This document shows positions 1-11,500 of a DNA stretch of 64,000 nt, piece after piece (within the stretch, counting starts at the first letter, position 1; every line of letters begins with the position of its first letter). The position numbers and the translations under genes are program-made. Below the pieces are notes generated by a model. The model did not search any database and had not been told where the DNA came from. It saw only the letters and a list, made by a program, of their open reading frames with translations. The DNA comes from Phaeosaccion multiseriatum (taxonomy: Eukaryota > Ochrophyta, other classes). Location of the stretch: positions 744,001 through 808,000 of the forward strand of contig OZ218951.1 of the NCBI GenBank assembly GCA_965112735.1. The letters are read 5' to 3'.

Positions 1-95
1 GCGGTGTTGTGGCGGAGCTTGAACATGATTCGAAGGGTGGGGTGGTCTCTCGGGTGTGCGGTAGGTAGCCCAGGCAGCTCTATGGTCTCATCTCA

Positions 96-1113
96 ATGAC
101 TTCCGACTTTGAAAACGCTCAGGTACCCCCGCTGCTGCTGGAGTGCATGGGGTTTCTAGACGGACATGGGCTGTATGTACCCGGGCTGTTTCGAGTCCCG
201 GGCAACAGCGAAGTCGTGAGCGAGCTCAGGAGGGCATTCGACGCTGGGGTAAGTGGAGACGGAGGGAGGGATCCATGGGAGGGGAGAGTGGGGTCGGAAA
301 CCCTTGTGTGTTTGTTTAGGGTTGGGGTTGGGGTTGGGATCAAGAATAGAGAATAGAGTGGTGTCTGACTACTCTTGCCCCGCAACCCCGCGCCCGCCTT
401 CGTTGTTCGCTTTTCTCCCCTCTCTTCACTGCACCTCGACCACTACCACCCCTATCCGAAACTGCGTCTGGCGCACCCCCCGAAACCACCCCAACCCACC
501 CCCCGAAACCACCTGAAACCACAAACTTCAGGACGACATCGACTTCATCGAAGCCACTCACAGCGTGCACGACGTCGCTGCGCTGCTCAAGATGTTCTTT
601 CGGGAGCTTCCAGAGCCCATCATCCCCTTTGAGCACTACCACACTCTGCTCGAGGCCTCCAGGAGCCTCTCCCACTCCACCTCCACATCGTCGCCATCTG
701 CTGCTACTACTGCTACTACTTCTAGTGGTGGTGCTGCTGCTTCTTCTGCTACTGCTCCTGCTGCCACGGATGATGCGGCGGCATTGGAAAAGTTTCAAAG
801 CATCGCTCGGGCAGCCCTCACCAGCAGCACCTTCCCCAGCATCAACCTGCACTGCCTCCGTCTGCTCTTCGCCTTCCTCTACCGGGTCAATTTGTGCTCC
901 AGAGACAACCGCATGACTGCAGAGAACCTGGGCATTTGCTTCGCCCCGAATCTGCTCCGGGCCCCCAACTCGTCCGATTTGAGTCAGAGTCAGTTTACGG
1001 ACCTGCAGAACTTGCAGGACTGCATCAACGCGGTGAAGCTCGTCATTGAGTCAGCCCCGCAGATCTTCCCCGACTTGTGGCAAGGCTATCCGTGCAGCCC
1101 CCCCAAGGACTGA
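96..1113 (+). CDS. RhoGAP domain protein (5' end uncertain)
   Basis: GTPase-activating protein for Rho/Rac/Cdc42-type small GTPases, expected at membranes or cytoskeleton. Two exons: 96-248 and 532-1113, joined in frame (donor GG|GTAAGT, acceptor TTCAG), giving 244 residues. The RhoGAP domain fills nearly the whole product: the arginine-finger segment GLFRVPG has Arg33, followed by LKMFFRELPEPII and NLGICFAPNLLR, all hallmark RhoGAP motifs. A Ser/Thr/Ala-rich low-complexity insert (about 670-770) splits the domain between its helices. The usual first helix of the domain is missing before residue 10, and the frame stays open upstream of the ATG, so an upstream exon outside or at the very edge of the window is likely. 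The stop codon TGA overlaps a GAGCT pentanucleotide array. Domain assignment is firm; the start is not. Confidence 0.85.
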
Positions 1114-1141
1114 GCTGAGCTGAGCTGAGCTGAGCTGAGCT
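1112..1141 (+). repeat. (GAGCT)n pentanucleotide array
   Basis: About six perfect GAGCT units begin inside the stop codon of the RhoGAP gene and form the first bases of its 3' untranslated region. Confidence 0.9.
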
Positions 1142-1143
1142 TA

Positions 1144-2728
1144 GCAAAGGACTGATGCCGTCCGCGCAACAAGTACACATGTGTGTGTGTGTACGGTGCC
1201 GATGTGCTCTGCTATGTGCGGCACAGTACAGTACTGTCCAGTACAGCCTGCGCTTCTTACGGAGATTTGGTGTATTTGCACCTGCAGGGGGTGGGGGGGG
1301 GGGGTGGGGCGACGTACAGAGTGAGTGCGGTGCTTTGCCTCACCACACCGGAGAGAGAGAGAGAGGGGCTGTTCCGCGTACGACAGGCTTTTCTACTCTG
1401 GCCTCTTGCTGCTTTGGGAGGGGGGAGTCGAGATGCAGGGCGCTGTAAGTACCCTTCCTCCCTTGGCTCCCTTGGAACTTCGACGCACCGCATCTTTGCA
1501 CGACTTTTGACACTCGCGCTGTGACTGTGCGAGAGTGCAGTAACGACAACCCCCGAGGTGCGCGAGTGGTGTGCGGTGTGCGGTGTCGACGAGGGGGGGG
1601 GGGGTAGACTGACGCACGACTTTACTTGTGCGCGTGGAGCGGATCCGTCTTTTGTCTTTTTCCTTTCGGATGATGGAGCAAGGCAAGCGGACACCTCCAG
1701 CGAAGCGAACGAACGGAGTTTCAGTTTCAGTTTTCAGCTTGACATCATCCTAGTCAGAGGAGCCCAGAGAGGTCAGCATGAGAGCGTGAGCTCAGGTATG
1801 CATCTCCCGCCTCGCTTCGAACCAAGTTCCCACCGCCCCAGGGCCAGGACTGGCATCTACCGCGGTACCGCCCTAGCGGCCTACCACACCGGCTGCTACT
1901 AGTAGTACTACTACTGCTGCTGCTGCTACTCCTCATGCTCTGGCTGAGATGTTGGCCGAGAGGACGGGCAACGCAGCGAACGTACCCTCCCTGGCTGGGC
2001 ACAGTCCAAGGCGGCTGCGCAGACACCACTTATCCCACTTGGCTCACAGTGTGGCCCAACCGGGCAGCGGTGGAGAGGTAGAGAGGAAGGACATGTCTAC
2101 AGCAGAGTGCTGGAGAGTAGAGAGGAGAGAAAGCAGACAGGAGCTTCTTCTCTTTTGTCTCCACACCCTCCCCGAGCATGTGCCCATGACAGTTTGAGTT
2201 TGATGAAAACCAACAGCATTGGAGGGGAGTCGAGGCGGCACTTGCATGCACGCTGCACGAGCGTGAGTGCGCTGTGGAAAAGTCGAAAGTCGACTCCCCT
2301 CCCGGGCCAGCATCTTTGGCACTGTGCCCTTGGGATCGGGTAGTTACATGGGCCTGTGCCCCTTGTGATCGGATAGTTACATGGGCCCTCCCTCCCTCCG
2401 TCCCGTGGCGGCATCGCACGTGAAGATGACTCAGTCGACGATGCTTCTTTCTGTAGATACTCGACTCAGTCGACGAAGCTTCCTTTCTGTAGATACATGT
2501 ACGAGAAGAGATACGAGAGCGAAGGCTCGGAGAGTCTCATGACAAGGGAGGGGGGCTTTCCTTCATTAACTTATGCTTATGTTCATTAACTTATCGATGC
2601 TACACTCTTATCTCTTGTCTTTCAAGCAGGTTTTCTAAGCTCCGCTGGCTCACCCCCTTGGTAATTTGTATTGTAGTAAGTACCATGCACTGTCAACCCA
2701 AGCCACAGTCAGGCGGGCAGACAGGCAC
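1144..2728. other. Intergenic, no gene seen; two short tandem duplications
   Basis: No open frame here has protein-like composition or recognisable motifs. Two small tandem duplications stand out: a 32-33 base unit repeated twice at 2323-2387 (shared core TAGTTACATGGGCC) and a 33-34 base unit repeated twice at 2428-2496 (shared core GACTCAGTCGACGA). The stretch lies between the 3' ends of two convergent genes. Confidence 0.6.
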
Positions 2729-4812
2729 TTAGCTCGACGACAGCCTCGCCCCCACGGACGCCACACACCCACTTGCCACAGAGATACCAATGAGAGGGAG
2801 GAGGTCGTCGAAGCTCTGGCCGTTGCTGTACGCGCCCTTCTTGTAGATGGCGTTGAAGCTGAGAGAGCCCAGCACCACAAAGAGAGAGGCAGGGAAGGCG
2901 CCCTCACACAAGGACGGAGGCACCGCTCTCCTCTTGCTCAGCAGCCGAGCAGCCAGGGTGAAGAGGATCAGGCCTCCCAGGATTAGCGGTCTGCGGAGGG
3001 GGACAGAGGAAGGAGGAGGAGGAGGAGGAGGAGGAGGGGGAGGAGGAGGAGGAGGGGGGGGAGGAGGAGGGGGAGGAGGGGGAGGGGGAGGAGGAGGAGC
3101 AGGAGGAGGAGGAGGAGGAGGAGGAGGAGGAGGAGGAGGAGGAGGAGGAGGAGGAGGAGGAGGAGGAGGAGGAGGAGGAGGAGGAGGAGGAAGGGGGGGT
3201 GCGGTGAGTGGGCACACAGAGGGGGGGGGCATAAGAGTGATCAGAGGGCAAGTTCAGTTCAGCGCGGGCGGGACATGCACTGCAGACTTGATTGGCACGT
3301 CAGTGGGGAGCTCCCCCCCCCCTCCCTCCCCCCTCCCTCCCCCCTCCCCGCTTGTCCTCCTCTCCGCACCCCTTCGACCGAACGGGAGCGCATCGAGGAC
3401 AACGCAAACGTATTGAGCGCAGTGCCATCATTCAGTCATTTGCTCTCTTCGTGCAGTCATTTGCTCTCATGTCCATCACATCGGACCACAACCAAAAGCA
3501 ACACAAAACGCAGCAAGTAACTCATGCACGCACTCACGCACACACGCACTCACAGGTTTTGTTGAACAAAGTCACTCTCCACCATGTCCGTAACGGCTTT
3601 CTTGGCGGCGCTTCCCGCCTTCTTGCCCCCCTGGGCCCCATCGTCAGCACCGTCTATCATTACGTAGTAGCTTGCTCCGACAGCGACGGCGGTGCCGAGA
3701 AGGGGCAGACTGAGCTTGCCTGTGCTGGCGGCGGCCTGGCCACAGTAAGCGATGGCACCAGACACGGCAGCGAGCATGACGAGAGGGATGAAGGCCTGCA
3801 CCCCCCCGGGGCGCTCCATGGCGGACTCGTAGATGTCTTGCACGGTGAGTGTGCCCACCAACGCGAATACCGCCGCTGAAGGGGTTGGGGGGAGGGAGAG
3901 TGGGAGGGAGGGGAGGGAGGGAGGGACGGGAGTGAGGGACGGGAGTGAGGGGAGGGGGGGAGGGAGGGAGTGAGGGAGAGAGCGAGGGAGAGAGCGAGGG
4001 AGGGGGTCGGGGGGACGAGGCGCCCTCGGTCCCTCATCCTACCTGGTACTGGTCCGACCGTGGTTCCGGGGGGGAGGACGTCCTGTCCCAGAGAGGAAGA
4101 TACTTGGAGGCGGAACATGAGGAAGCCGATGATGAGGCCTGTGAGCAGGGCAGGCAGCCACTCAGCCAGGAGGTCGCTGTTGGCGGGCTTTAGGTCCTGC
4201 AGGAGGAGCAGTGGGGTAGGTAGGTAAATGAGCAAAGACGAGAGGGGGGGGGGAGAGAGAGAAGGAGAGGAGACGGGGAAGAGGAGGGCAGGGAGAGAAG
4301 CGGTGGGGCGACGAAGAGGTGAGGGAGAACGGGCATGGTGGGGGGTGTGTAGCAGAGATCTTGTCCGGCGATGATTGTGATTTGTCGTCCCTTTTTGCCG
4401 TACGATGCAATACATTCAACGTAAGAGGCCATCAGTCACCGTCCCGGCGCTTCCAAAAGAAGCAAGCCCCCGTACTTACGGGCACGAGGGGTGGCACGAG
4501 GAAGCACACCACAGAGAGCAGAAACACAAGCATCAGCTTGCGCTCCGGCTGCATCTTCTCCATGTTGCCCGTCTGCGAGGAGGCCATTCAGGGACACGTA
4601 GTAGCAGCAGCAGTAGGTAGTACCAGCAGCACACAACAAACCGAGGGGGGGGAGGCAGTCGTAAGTGCTTGAGGGAAAAAAGGCGTGTGCATGCAAAGGG
4701 GGAGGGGCTCCTTCCTGCCTTCCTGCCTCTGTTGCCTTCGTCAGCTCACCAGAAAAGCCGCGCCCACGAAGAGCACTGCTGCCGCAAACGCCGCGGCGGC
4801 AAAGGCAAGCAT
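2729..4812 (-). CDS. Multi-span membrane protein of unknown function
   Basis: Five exons on the minus strand: 4750-4812, 4480-4572, 4043-4196, 3554-3875 and 2729-2990, all with GT-AG borders and consistent phases, giving 297 residues. The start Met opens an Ala-rich hydrophobic segment (LAFAAAAFAAAVLFVG), a signal anchor or signal peptide. Further hydrophobic helices follow: LMLVFLLSVVCFLVPPL, LLTGLIIGFLMF, FIPLVMLAAVSGAIAY, LPLLGTAVAVGASYYV, LILGGLILFTLAARLL, FPASLFVVLGSLSF and LLPLIGISVASG, so eight or nine membrane spans. The fourth exon could also terminate at a TGA immediately after its donor site; splicing to the last exon keeps frame and adds three more spans, which I favour. The last intron holds a long GGA repeat. 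I do not recognise the family; TMEM14-like similarity was considered but is weak. Confidence 0.7.
3012..3190 (+). repeat. (GGA)n microsatellite in last intron
   Basis: About 180 bases of near-pure GGA with some G runs, inside the last intron of the minus-strand membrane protein gene. On the coding strand it reads TCC and ends about 20 bases before the acceptor of the last exon, so it enlarges the polypyrimidine tract. Confidence 0.9.
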
Positions 4813-4988
4813 TGTCGCCTCGAGAAGAGAGAGGGGAGGGGAAGAGGGATTGAAGAGGGATCGATGGAAAGCAAAGGTATCGGCGGTGGGTTGCTAAAAG
4901 TCGCCTTCAAGTGGGGCCCCATCCGCCTTTTTTTTTATTTGAAAGGAGCGGCATGCCCCTCCGCCAACGAGAAGGGCTGGGGCTGCGT

Positions 4989-6638
4989 ATGATCCTTCGT
5001 GACCTCTTGCTGGCGGCAGTAGTTGCTGATCTCGCTGCCGGATTCAGCGTCACGCCATCCATTGGAAAGAGAGGAGGAGAAGTAGGAGGAAGATTTGTTC
5101 TCTCACCCGGAGCACGATCGCCACCACCGCTAGCGGGCCCTTTAGCAGCTGAGAGGCACTTGTGCGGTCGTAGTCATGGGGTTGGTGGTGGCGGTGGTCG
5201 AGTAAGCACCGCCAGTGGCGTTCAATTGTTCGTCGGTCAGCGAGTGATTGGAGTAGCTGAGGGGCCAGAAACGGGTGCCCGGCATGTCGGAGAAGAGGGG
5301 GAGAGGATTGATTTATTGTTCGAAGGAGGAGAAGGAGGGATAGAAGAAGAAGGCGAGGGTGTAGTGCAGATGCTGGTCAACTCGGTAACGCCTGTCAAAG
5401 AAGGAGAGGCAGATGGGACGGCCCTTTTAAACCTCGCCCTGCTCCTTGCGGCCGGGGGGTGGGCCCTTCATGTATTTACCACGGTCGATGCCAACCTATG
5501 GAGGGGGTGGACACCTGCGGAGATCATAATGAGGCTCCCCTACGACAATTGGGACTCGTATGAGGAGCGCCTGACCATGAACCCCATCCTAACTAAGACG
5601 GCCATCAACGTGTTCACGTACCTGGGTGAGTGAGTGAGTGAGTGAGTGAGTGAGTGAGTGGGGGCAGTAGAGCAGTAGGGGTGCCCTATGCCTTCCATTT
5701 CTAACCCGTGTCTTCTATCCTCTGCGGCCCTTGTTTGTCCGTGGGTCACAGTGGGCGACTGGATGGCGCAAGTGAACTGGGGCAGGAGCGAGGACCAGAG
5801 CTTGCTCGACTTTGACATGCAGCGGACACTGAGAAACGGTGAGTCAACCTGGCACGGGACAAAGTTCCCTCTATCCCTCTCTCTCCCTCTGTGGGTGTGT
5901 GTTTGTCTCTCTCTCCATCTGTCTCTCTCTTCTCTTTCTCTCTCTTCCCTCTCTCTGTCCCCTTTTCTCTCTGGTGGTGCGAGACAAAGAGGGGCGCTGT
6001 ATCCAATGTCTCAGTAGCGCTTCTTCTCTCCACTCCCCTCACCGACTCAAGACCCACCATAATCCCCCCCCTCCTCCCTCCCTCCCTCCCTCCCTCCACT
6101 CTTCCCCTTCGGCGTGACCGCAGGTTTAATGGCCCTTCTGTTCGGCCCAATCACCCACTACTACTACATGTTTTCGGATAGCATCTTACCCGTTGACATA
6201 CTCATCAACAAGCCCCTCAAGATCCTCATGGATCAGTCAGGCTACTTTGCGGCCAAGTGCGGGTCCTACATCTTCCTCTCCTCCCTCTTGCGTGGGGAGG
6301 GCACCGAGGCCGCTTTCGCACAAGTCAAGGAGCGACTCTGGAAGGTGTTGACCACGGGGTGGAAGTTTTGGCCCCTCGTACACATCCTAACCTACACCAT
6401 CATCCCTGCGAGGGAGCGGGTGCTGTGGGTGAGCTCGGTCGATTTGGTCTGGAGCAGCATCTTATCGTCTTTAGCTCTCAATGCTGCCAAGGATGAGGGC
6501 AGCAATGATGACAGTAGTGGTAGTAGCGAGGAGGAGAGCGACAGCCAAGAGGAGGAGGTAGCCGCAGTAGCAGCAACAGCAGCACCAGCACCAGGAGCAG
6601 CAGCAGCACCAGCGGTGGGGTCTGAACAGGTGAAATAG
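4989..6638 (+). CDS. Mpv17/PMP22 family membrane protein, probably plastid-targeted
   Basis: Three ex­ons, 4989-5625, 5752-5838 and 6124-6638, give 412 residues. The C-terminal half carries the Mpv17/PMP22 signature: GDWMAQ, then GLMALLFGPITHYYY, the NKPLKILMDQ segment, and a terminal block WKFWPLVHILTYTIIP followed by WSSILSS. Members are small four-helix proteins of peroxisomal, mitochondrial or plastid membranes, thought to form channels. The N-terminus is a signal peptide (MILRDLLLAAVVADLAAG) ending before Phe, as in heterokont plastid presequences, followed by a long Gly/Glu-rich region; this suggests plastid targeting, an inference. An in-frame ATG at 4953 would add 12 polar residues before the signal and is less likely. 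The C-terminal tail is acidic and Ala-rich. A GAGT repeat starts at the first donor and a CTCC tract precedes the last acceptor. Confidence 0.85.
5626..5660 (+). repeat. (GTGA)n tract at splice donor
   Basis: Eight GTGA units begin exactly at the first donor of the Mpv17-like gene, so the 5' splice site is itself the first repeat unit. Confidence 0.85.
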
Positions 6639-8545
6639 GAGAGAGCAGGGGGTATGCGCGACTAATCATGACACGCCCCTCCCCCTGTGGGAGTAGCGAC
6701 TCGGGAGCATTACTGCATTGCCGACGCCCTACGCCGCTGCAGGGAGGGAGAGAGAGAGAGAGGGCTTCCCCGACTGAGCCTTTGAGGAGAGACAGATATA
6801 CATCCACACAGAGAGAGGGAGAGAGAGAACGAGAGAGAGAGAGAGGGAGAGAGAGATGGAGAGAGAGAGAACGAGAGAGAGAGAGGGAGAGAGAGAGGGA
6901 GAGAGAGAGAACGAGAGAGAGATAGAAAGTGAGCTCTGAGCCTCTGGTCAGAGTTCGACCCACAACTCACAGCCTGGTCACGGCCTGGTCATCACGGCCT
7001 GGTCTGTCAGAGTTTGTCGGTTGTGGCGGCGTCTGGTGCGGTCCGAGGGCTATCGCGTGACTCCGTCGTGCTCTCTGTGCTCGGCCCTCGGGATGGATGG
7101 GTAGCGCCCCCTGTGGCTGGGGGGCCCTCTGCTTGCTAATGCTCTGCTGCCAGGGCTCTGCTGTCACGGATGATACAGGCCTATCCACGCCGAGAGAGAA
7201 AAGGAGGGAGGGAGGAGGGGAGAGAGAGGGAAAACGAAGAGAAGAGTGGGAGTGGGAGGGGGGGGGAGGTCGCGGCCCCACCCCACCGTGTATGTAAAAG
7301 GCCCTCGGTAGCGCTCACAAGACATCTTACGCCTCTGGAGCGGGAGGGGGGTGGGGCTTGGAGTGCACAAGGCGGCTTGCGATGTGCCTGGCAACAGAGG
7401 AGCAGGGCAGCGTCGAGTTACACAGTTACACATGAGGGGAAGCCATGTAACTGCCATGCTGTCGTACTGTTACTGTCAGTGTATGGCAGCATGGCAGCCT
7501 GACCTGGAAGCAATGGCTCTCAGCCTCTGGCAGCAGGACAGCCTGAGCAGCAAGCCAAGCATGGCAGCAGGACAGCAAGACAGCCTGACCAACAAGCAGG
7601 TATGGCAGCATGACAGCAGCATGACCGCAGCATGACCGCAGCATTACAGCAGCATGACCGCAGCATTACAGCAGCAGGCCGACGCTCGTGCTGTCATCGC
7701 ACCTTGCCTGTTGTCGCGTCAGGCTGTCATGCTGCACTGCTTGGTCCGAAGAGGTAGCGTCGGGCGGAGGGAGGTAAGGAAAGGCAGGCGCTCCTCCTGT
7801 CCGGGTACATGTCTTGCCCCCATGTCATGGTACAAAACATGCGAAGCACACGATGCATACACACCGCAGATGGTGTGTGTTATTACGTAATTAGAGTAAG
7901 AGAGAGAGGGTGGTTTAGAGTAATGTAGACTAGAGAGTCGCGTGCTCGAGGGCACGTGCACAGCGATAAGAATAACTCACCTATGTATCATGCATGTATA
8001 CATGTATACATAAGACGAAGTATTATATAAATAAAGCTTCTGCTTGCGCCAAATCGCAAGGAAAAAGCACCTTGGCCCATGAGGAGTGAGGCTCCAAAGC
8101 AGCCACTGCCTCTGAGGGCCTCACGAGTGAGGTTATGGATCGCCACCGCTCTTCCCCACCTTCAGACCTTCCTTCGCTTCGGTTGGCCATTTTGCCTCAG
8201 GGCTGCGCCTGCCCAGCCTTCGAGCCGACCAAGTTTGACGACAGGCGTGTGTCGAGACAAGGCGCGGCAATAAGCATTGTATGATGCCTCAGCCCCATCA
8301 CGTCGAGGGAAAGGGTCCTCCCTCCTCTCGCGTCACCGCCTCCGCCGCCTTCCTTCTGTCCGAACCCCAGCTCGGAGTCAGCCCCCACGCGTTTGTATGT
8401 GTACACACATTCATGTATATTTTCGTCCAGAGAGCGCCAAGACGCAAGAGACGAGAGGCGATACACCCATATGCCCGCGCTCCGGACAACAGCAACGACC
8501 CCTGGCCGCGCCGGTAGAGAGTCCGACCGCCCTGTATCCGCCACG
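6639..8545. other. Intergenic, no gene seen; repeats only
   Basis: Between two converging genes. It contains a GA-rich tract at about 6738-6930, short tandem repeats of an 18-22 base unit around GCATGACCGCAGCATTACAG at 7607-7680, and an AT-rich patch with an AATAAA at about 8029. Open frames here follow the repeats and look non-coding. Confidence 0.55.
6738..6930 (+). repeat. (GA)n-rich tract
   Basis: Nearly 200 bases of GAGAGA with occasional C or T; long homopurine run downstream of the Mpv17-like gene. Confidence 0.85.
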
Positions 8546-11500
8546 TCAGGGTCCCACGATGCTGCTGTAGTCGGCCTTCCCCTCCCCCCTCTCGTCCTCC
8601 TCGTCCTCCTCCTCCTCCTCGATGAGCACACTGAATAGCTGCACATCCTGCGGGTTGAGCAGGAGCTCGTCATGCTGCTCGTGCACGCTAACAAAGATGA
8701 CGCTCCAGAGGTGCTGCAGCATCCACTCTCGCGAATGCGTCACGGAGCACAGCTCAATCTTCCTCTCCCCAGCATCAGTCACAGCACCTGCATGCCCGGC
8801 ACTACTGCCCCTGCCCACTCCAGCCCCCGTTTGTGGCACTGCAACTGCAACCACCTCCTGTCGCTGATGTGGAGGCTGATGTCGTAGAGGGGAGAGAGAG
8901 GGGCGAGGTAACGAGTCCGCACTCAATGTGGGACCCGTGCTAAGTGGTGTCTGCCCAGCAATACCTGGTGTCTGCACAGCAGTAGCGACAGCGTCCGTGG
9001 CACCCGCGCTCTGGCCTGATGCCTCCCCACCTTGGCCCTCCTCACCCCCAACCCCACCCCCACCCTCGCCGCCGTCGTCGGAGCCAGCACTATCACCGCC
9101 ATTAGTGGCGGTGCTACTCCGACTGTGGTGCCGAAACAGCAGTGGCACCTGAGCATCCCATAGCTCTGACCGCACATCTGCCATTGCCGCATAAACGGTC
9201 ACGTCACTTTCCACGGCATCAAGCAGAGCCTCCTCTTCTTGGGCATCTATACCCAAGTGCAGCACCCGCAGATTTGCGCCGGACAGCCAACGCTGAGCCG
9301 CCTCGTCTAGAAAGGGAGCAATGACTCGCGTCAAAGGCCAAGACTGACTGAAGCTGAACCCGCTCACACCGCCGCCACTCGTTCCAGAACTGGTGTTGCC
9401 CGGAAGCTGAATAGAGACCCATGGGCCGTCCCCCCCTCCTTCACCTCCAGCAACCCCTACCGCAGTTGGTGATACAGCAGTAGCAGAAGCCCCAGGCGGC
9501 AATGGGGGCCGCGGAGGAAAAACCGACACCTGAGACGCCTCCCCTGCTGTATCACCAACACCTGAAGGAGGCGGGGGGAGGCTTGAAGAGTGTAGATCGA
9601 AGTGCCTTAGGCGAGTGAGGAGCTTGTGATGTTGCAGCACCGCCAGCACAAGGTGCGAGTTGGCGGCCAAGTCCGTGGCGAGGGCCGTGCCAATGCCCTC
9701 GAGCAGCAAAGTGCCCATCTGCAGATCAGGCTCCTGCTTCAACAAGAAGGCCTTAGAACGTGCGTGCGTGCGTGTGAGAGAGAGAGTCGGGGGGGGTGGG
9801 TGGGGGTCGATTAGGAGGAGACGGCGATTGCGAGTAACGGCGGCACACTTGCTACCTTCTCCGACGGTCTAACTAAAGGAACCGAGAGACTCAAACAATG
9901 CACTTCAAACAATCAATACTGCACAAAAGAGAAGAAGATAACAAATACATACAATTACCATTGCAAGTACATGTACAGGCAGTGAATACAATTGCCCTTC
10001 AATTGTATCCTACTCTGCATACCCTACCCTACCCTACACACCCTACGCCAGCCTACCTCGCTGCTGGTGACCTCGTCCAGTGCGTGGAGCAGGCCGTGGC
10101 TTGAAGCTCTACTGAGGTCCGTGCTCCACATGCACACGTTGCGGATGATGCTGCACGCCGCGGGTAGGAGGAACTGCAGGCATATAGGCAGGCAGGCAGG
10201 CAGGCATGGGCAATGGGTAGTATACGGCATACGGACAGGGAGGAAGACGGGCAGCACGGGGGAGGGAGGGGATGGGGAGAGGGGAGAGACGTAGTGGCGA
10301 AGGGGCGTGAAAAGGAGAGGGGTAGGTCGTGGTTAGGCTCGGAGATGCGTAGGAAGAGAAACACTCTTACCCCACCCTGACGCCGTGTGTAACCTAGCCT
10401 TTGGAGCCAATCTCCCCCTTCCTCTCCTCCCTCACTCTCCCCCCCTACCCTGACCCACCATCTGTCCTCACTCACTCACTCACCTCCAAGCTCTCCCCGC
10501 GCGAGAGAAGTATGTCCACGCACAGCTGCAGCAGCAAGTCCGCATAGGAGCCCCTGCCCTCCCCCTCTCTTCCCTGCTCTTCACCCCCAAGGAGGGTCCC
10601 CACACGAAACTCCCCATCCTCCAAATCATCATCCTCGAATCCCCCCGCATCGACCTCGCTGATGGCTCGAGTGAAGGTGGGGTCCGCGGTGAGCCTTCCC
10701 ACCAGATCCACGCACAGCTGCAGCATCCCCACATCCTCGCTAGACGCGCCGCATTCCTCTTCCATCGAGTCTATCGAGCTACCTCGCCGCCTCCGTCGCC
10801 GTCTTCGTCCACTGCCATCCCCCCCTTCACCACCGTCGGCGTCGAGATTAGACTCGTCAGACTCGGAGCTGTAATAAGTTCTTTCGGAGTCATAATCCTC
10901 ATCCGATTCTTGCCAATTCAAGTCTGACGCTGCCGTTTGTAGTATATCATCAACTGCCAATGGTAAACTCGCACCCGTCGCTCCAAAGAAGTGCGACCCC
11001 TTCCCCGTGCCTTGCTCGCCTTCTTCCCCTAGCGACTCTCGCACAGTGGCAGTAGCAACAGCACCACCAGCAACAGCAGACGAAGAAGACGACAAAGAAG
11101 GGGCCGCCGTGTGCCCAGACCTCTCGAGCCCAGACACCTGCTGCTGCTGCTGCTGCTGCTGCTGCCGACTGTCTCGTCGCTGCCGCCGTCGAAGTAGTCT
11201 GCGCTGCTCCCTCCCCGCTCTCCTCCTTCTTGTGTCCTCCCCCCTGAGGAGGGTGTCGGTGCACTTGTCCATACTCCAGGCCAGGGCACTGACGAGGCTC
11301 GACACCCTTGCTGCCGATACGCTGTCATCTGCTACCGCCTGCTCCTCCTCCTCCTCCTCCTCCTCTTGCCCTTCCTCGTCTTCTTCCGTTCTCCTCTCCT
11401 CCTCGTCCTCCTCCCCGTCCTCGCTATCTTCCTCGTCGGTGTCTCCCCCCACACCACTATATCCCTTCCTACCTCTTCGTCCGATCCTTCGCAGTCCGAC

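Noticed and set aside
2729-3416. Poly-Pro and poly-Gly open frames through the GGA tract
   Set aside because: They are translations of an intron microsatellite. Only the segment 2729-2990 is an exon.
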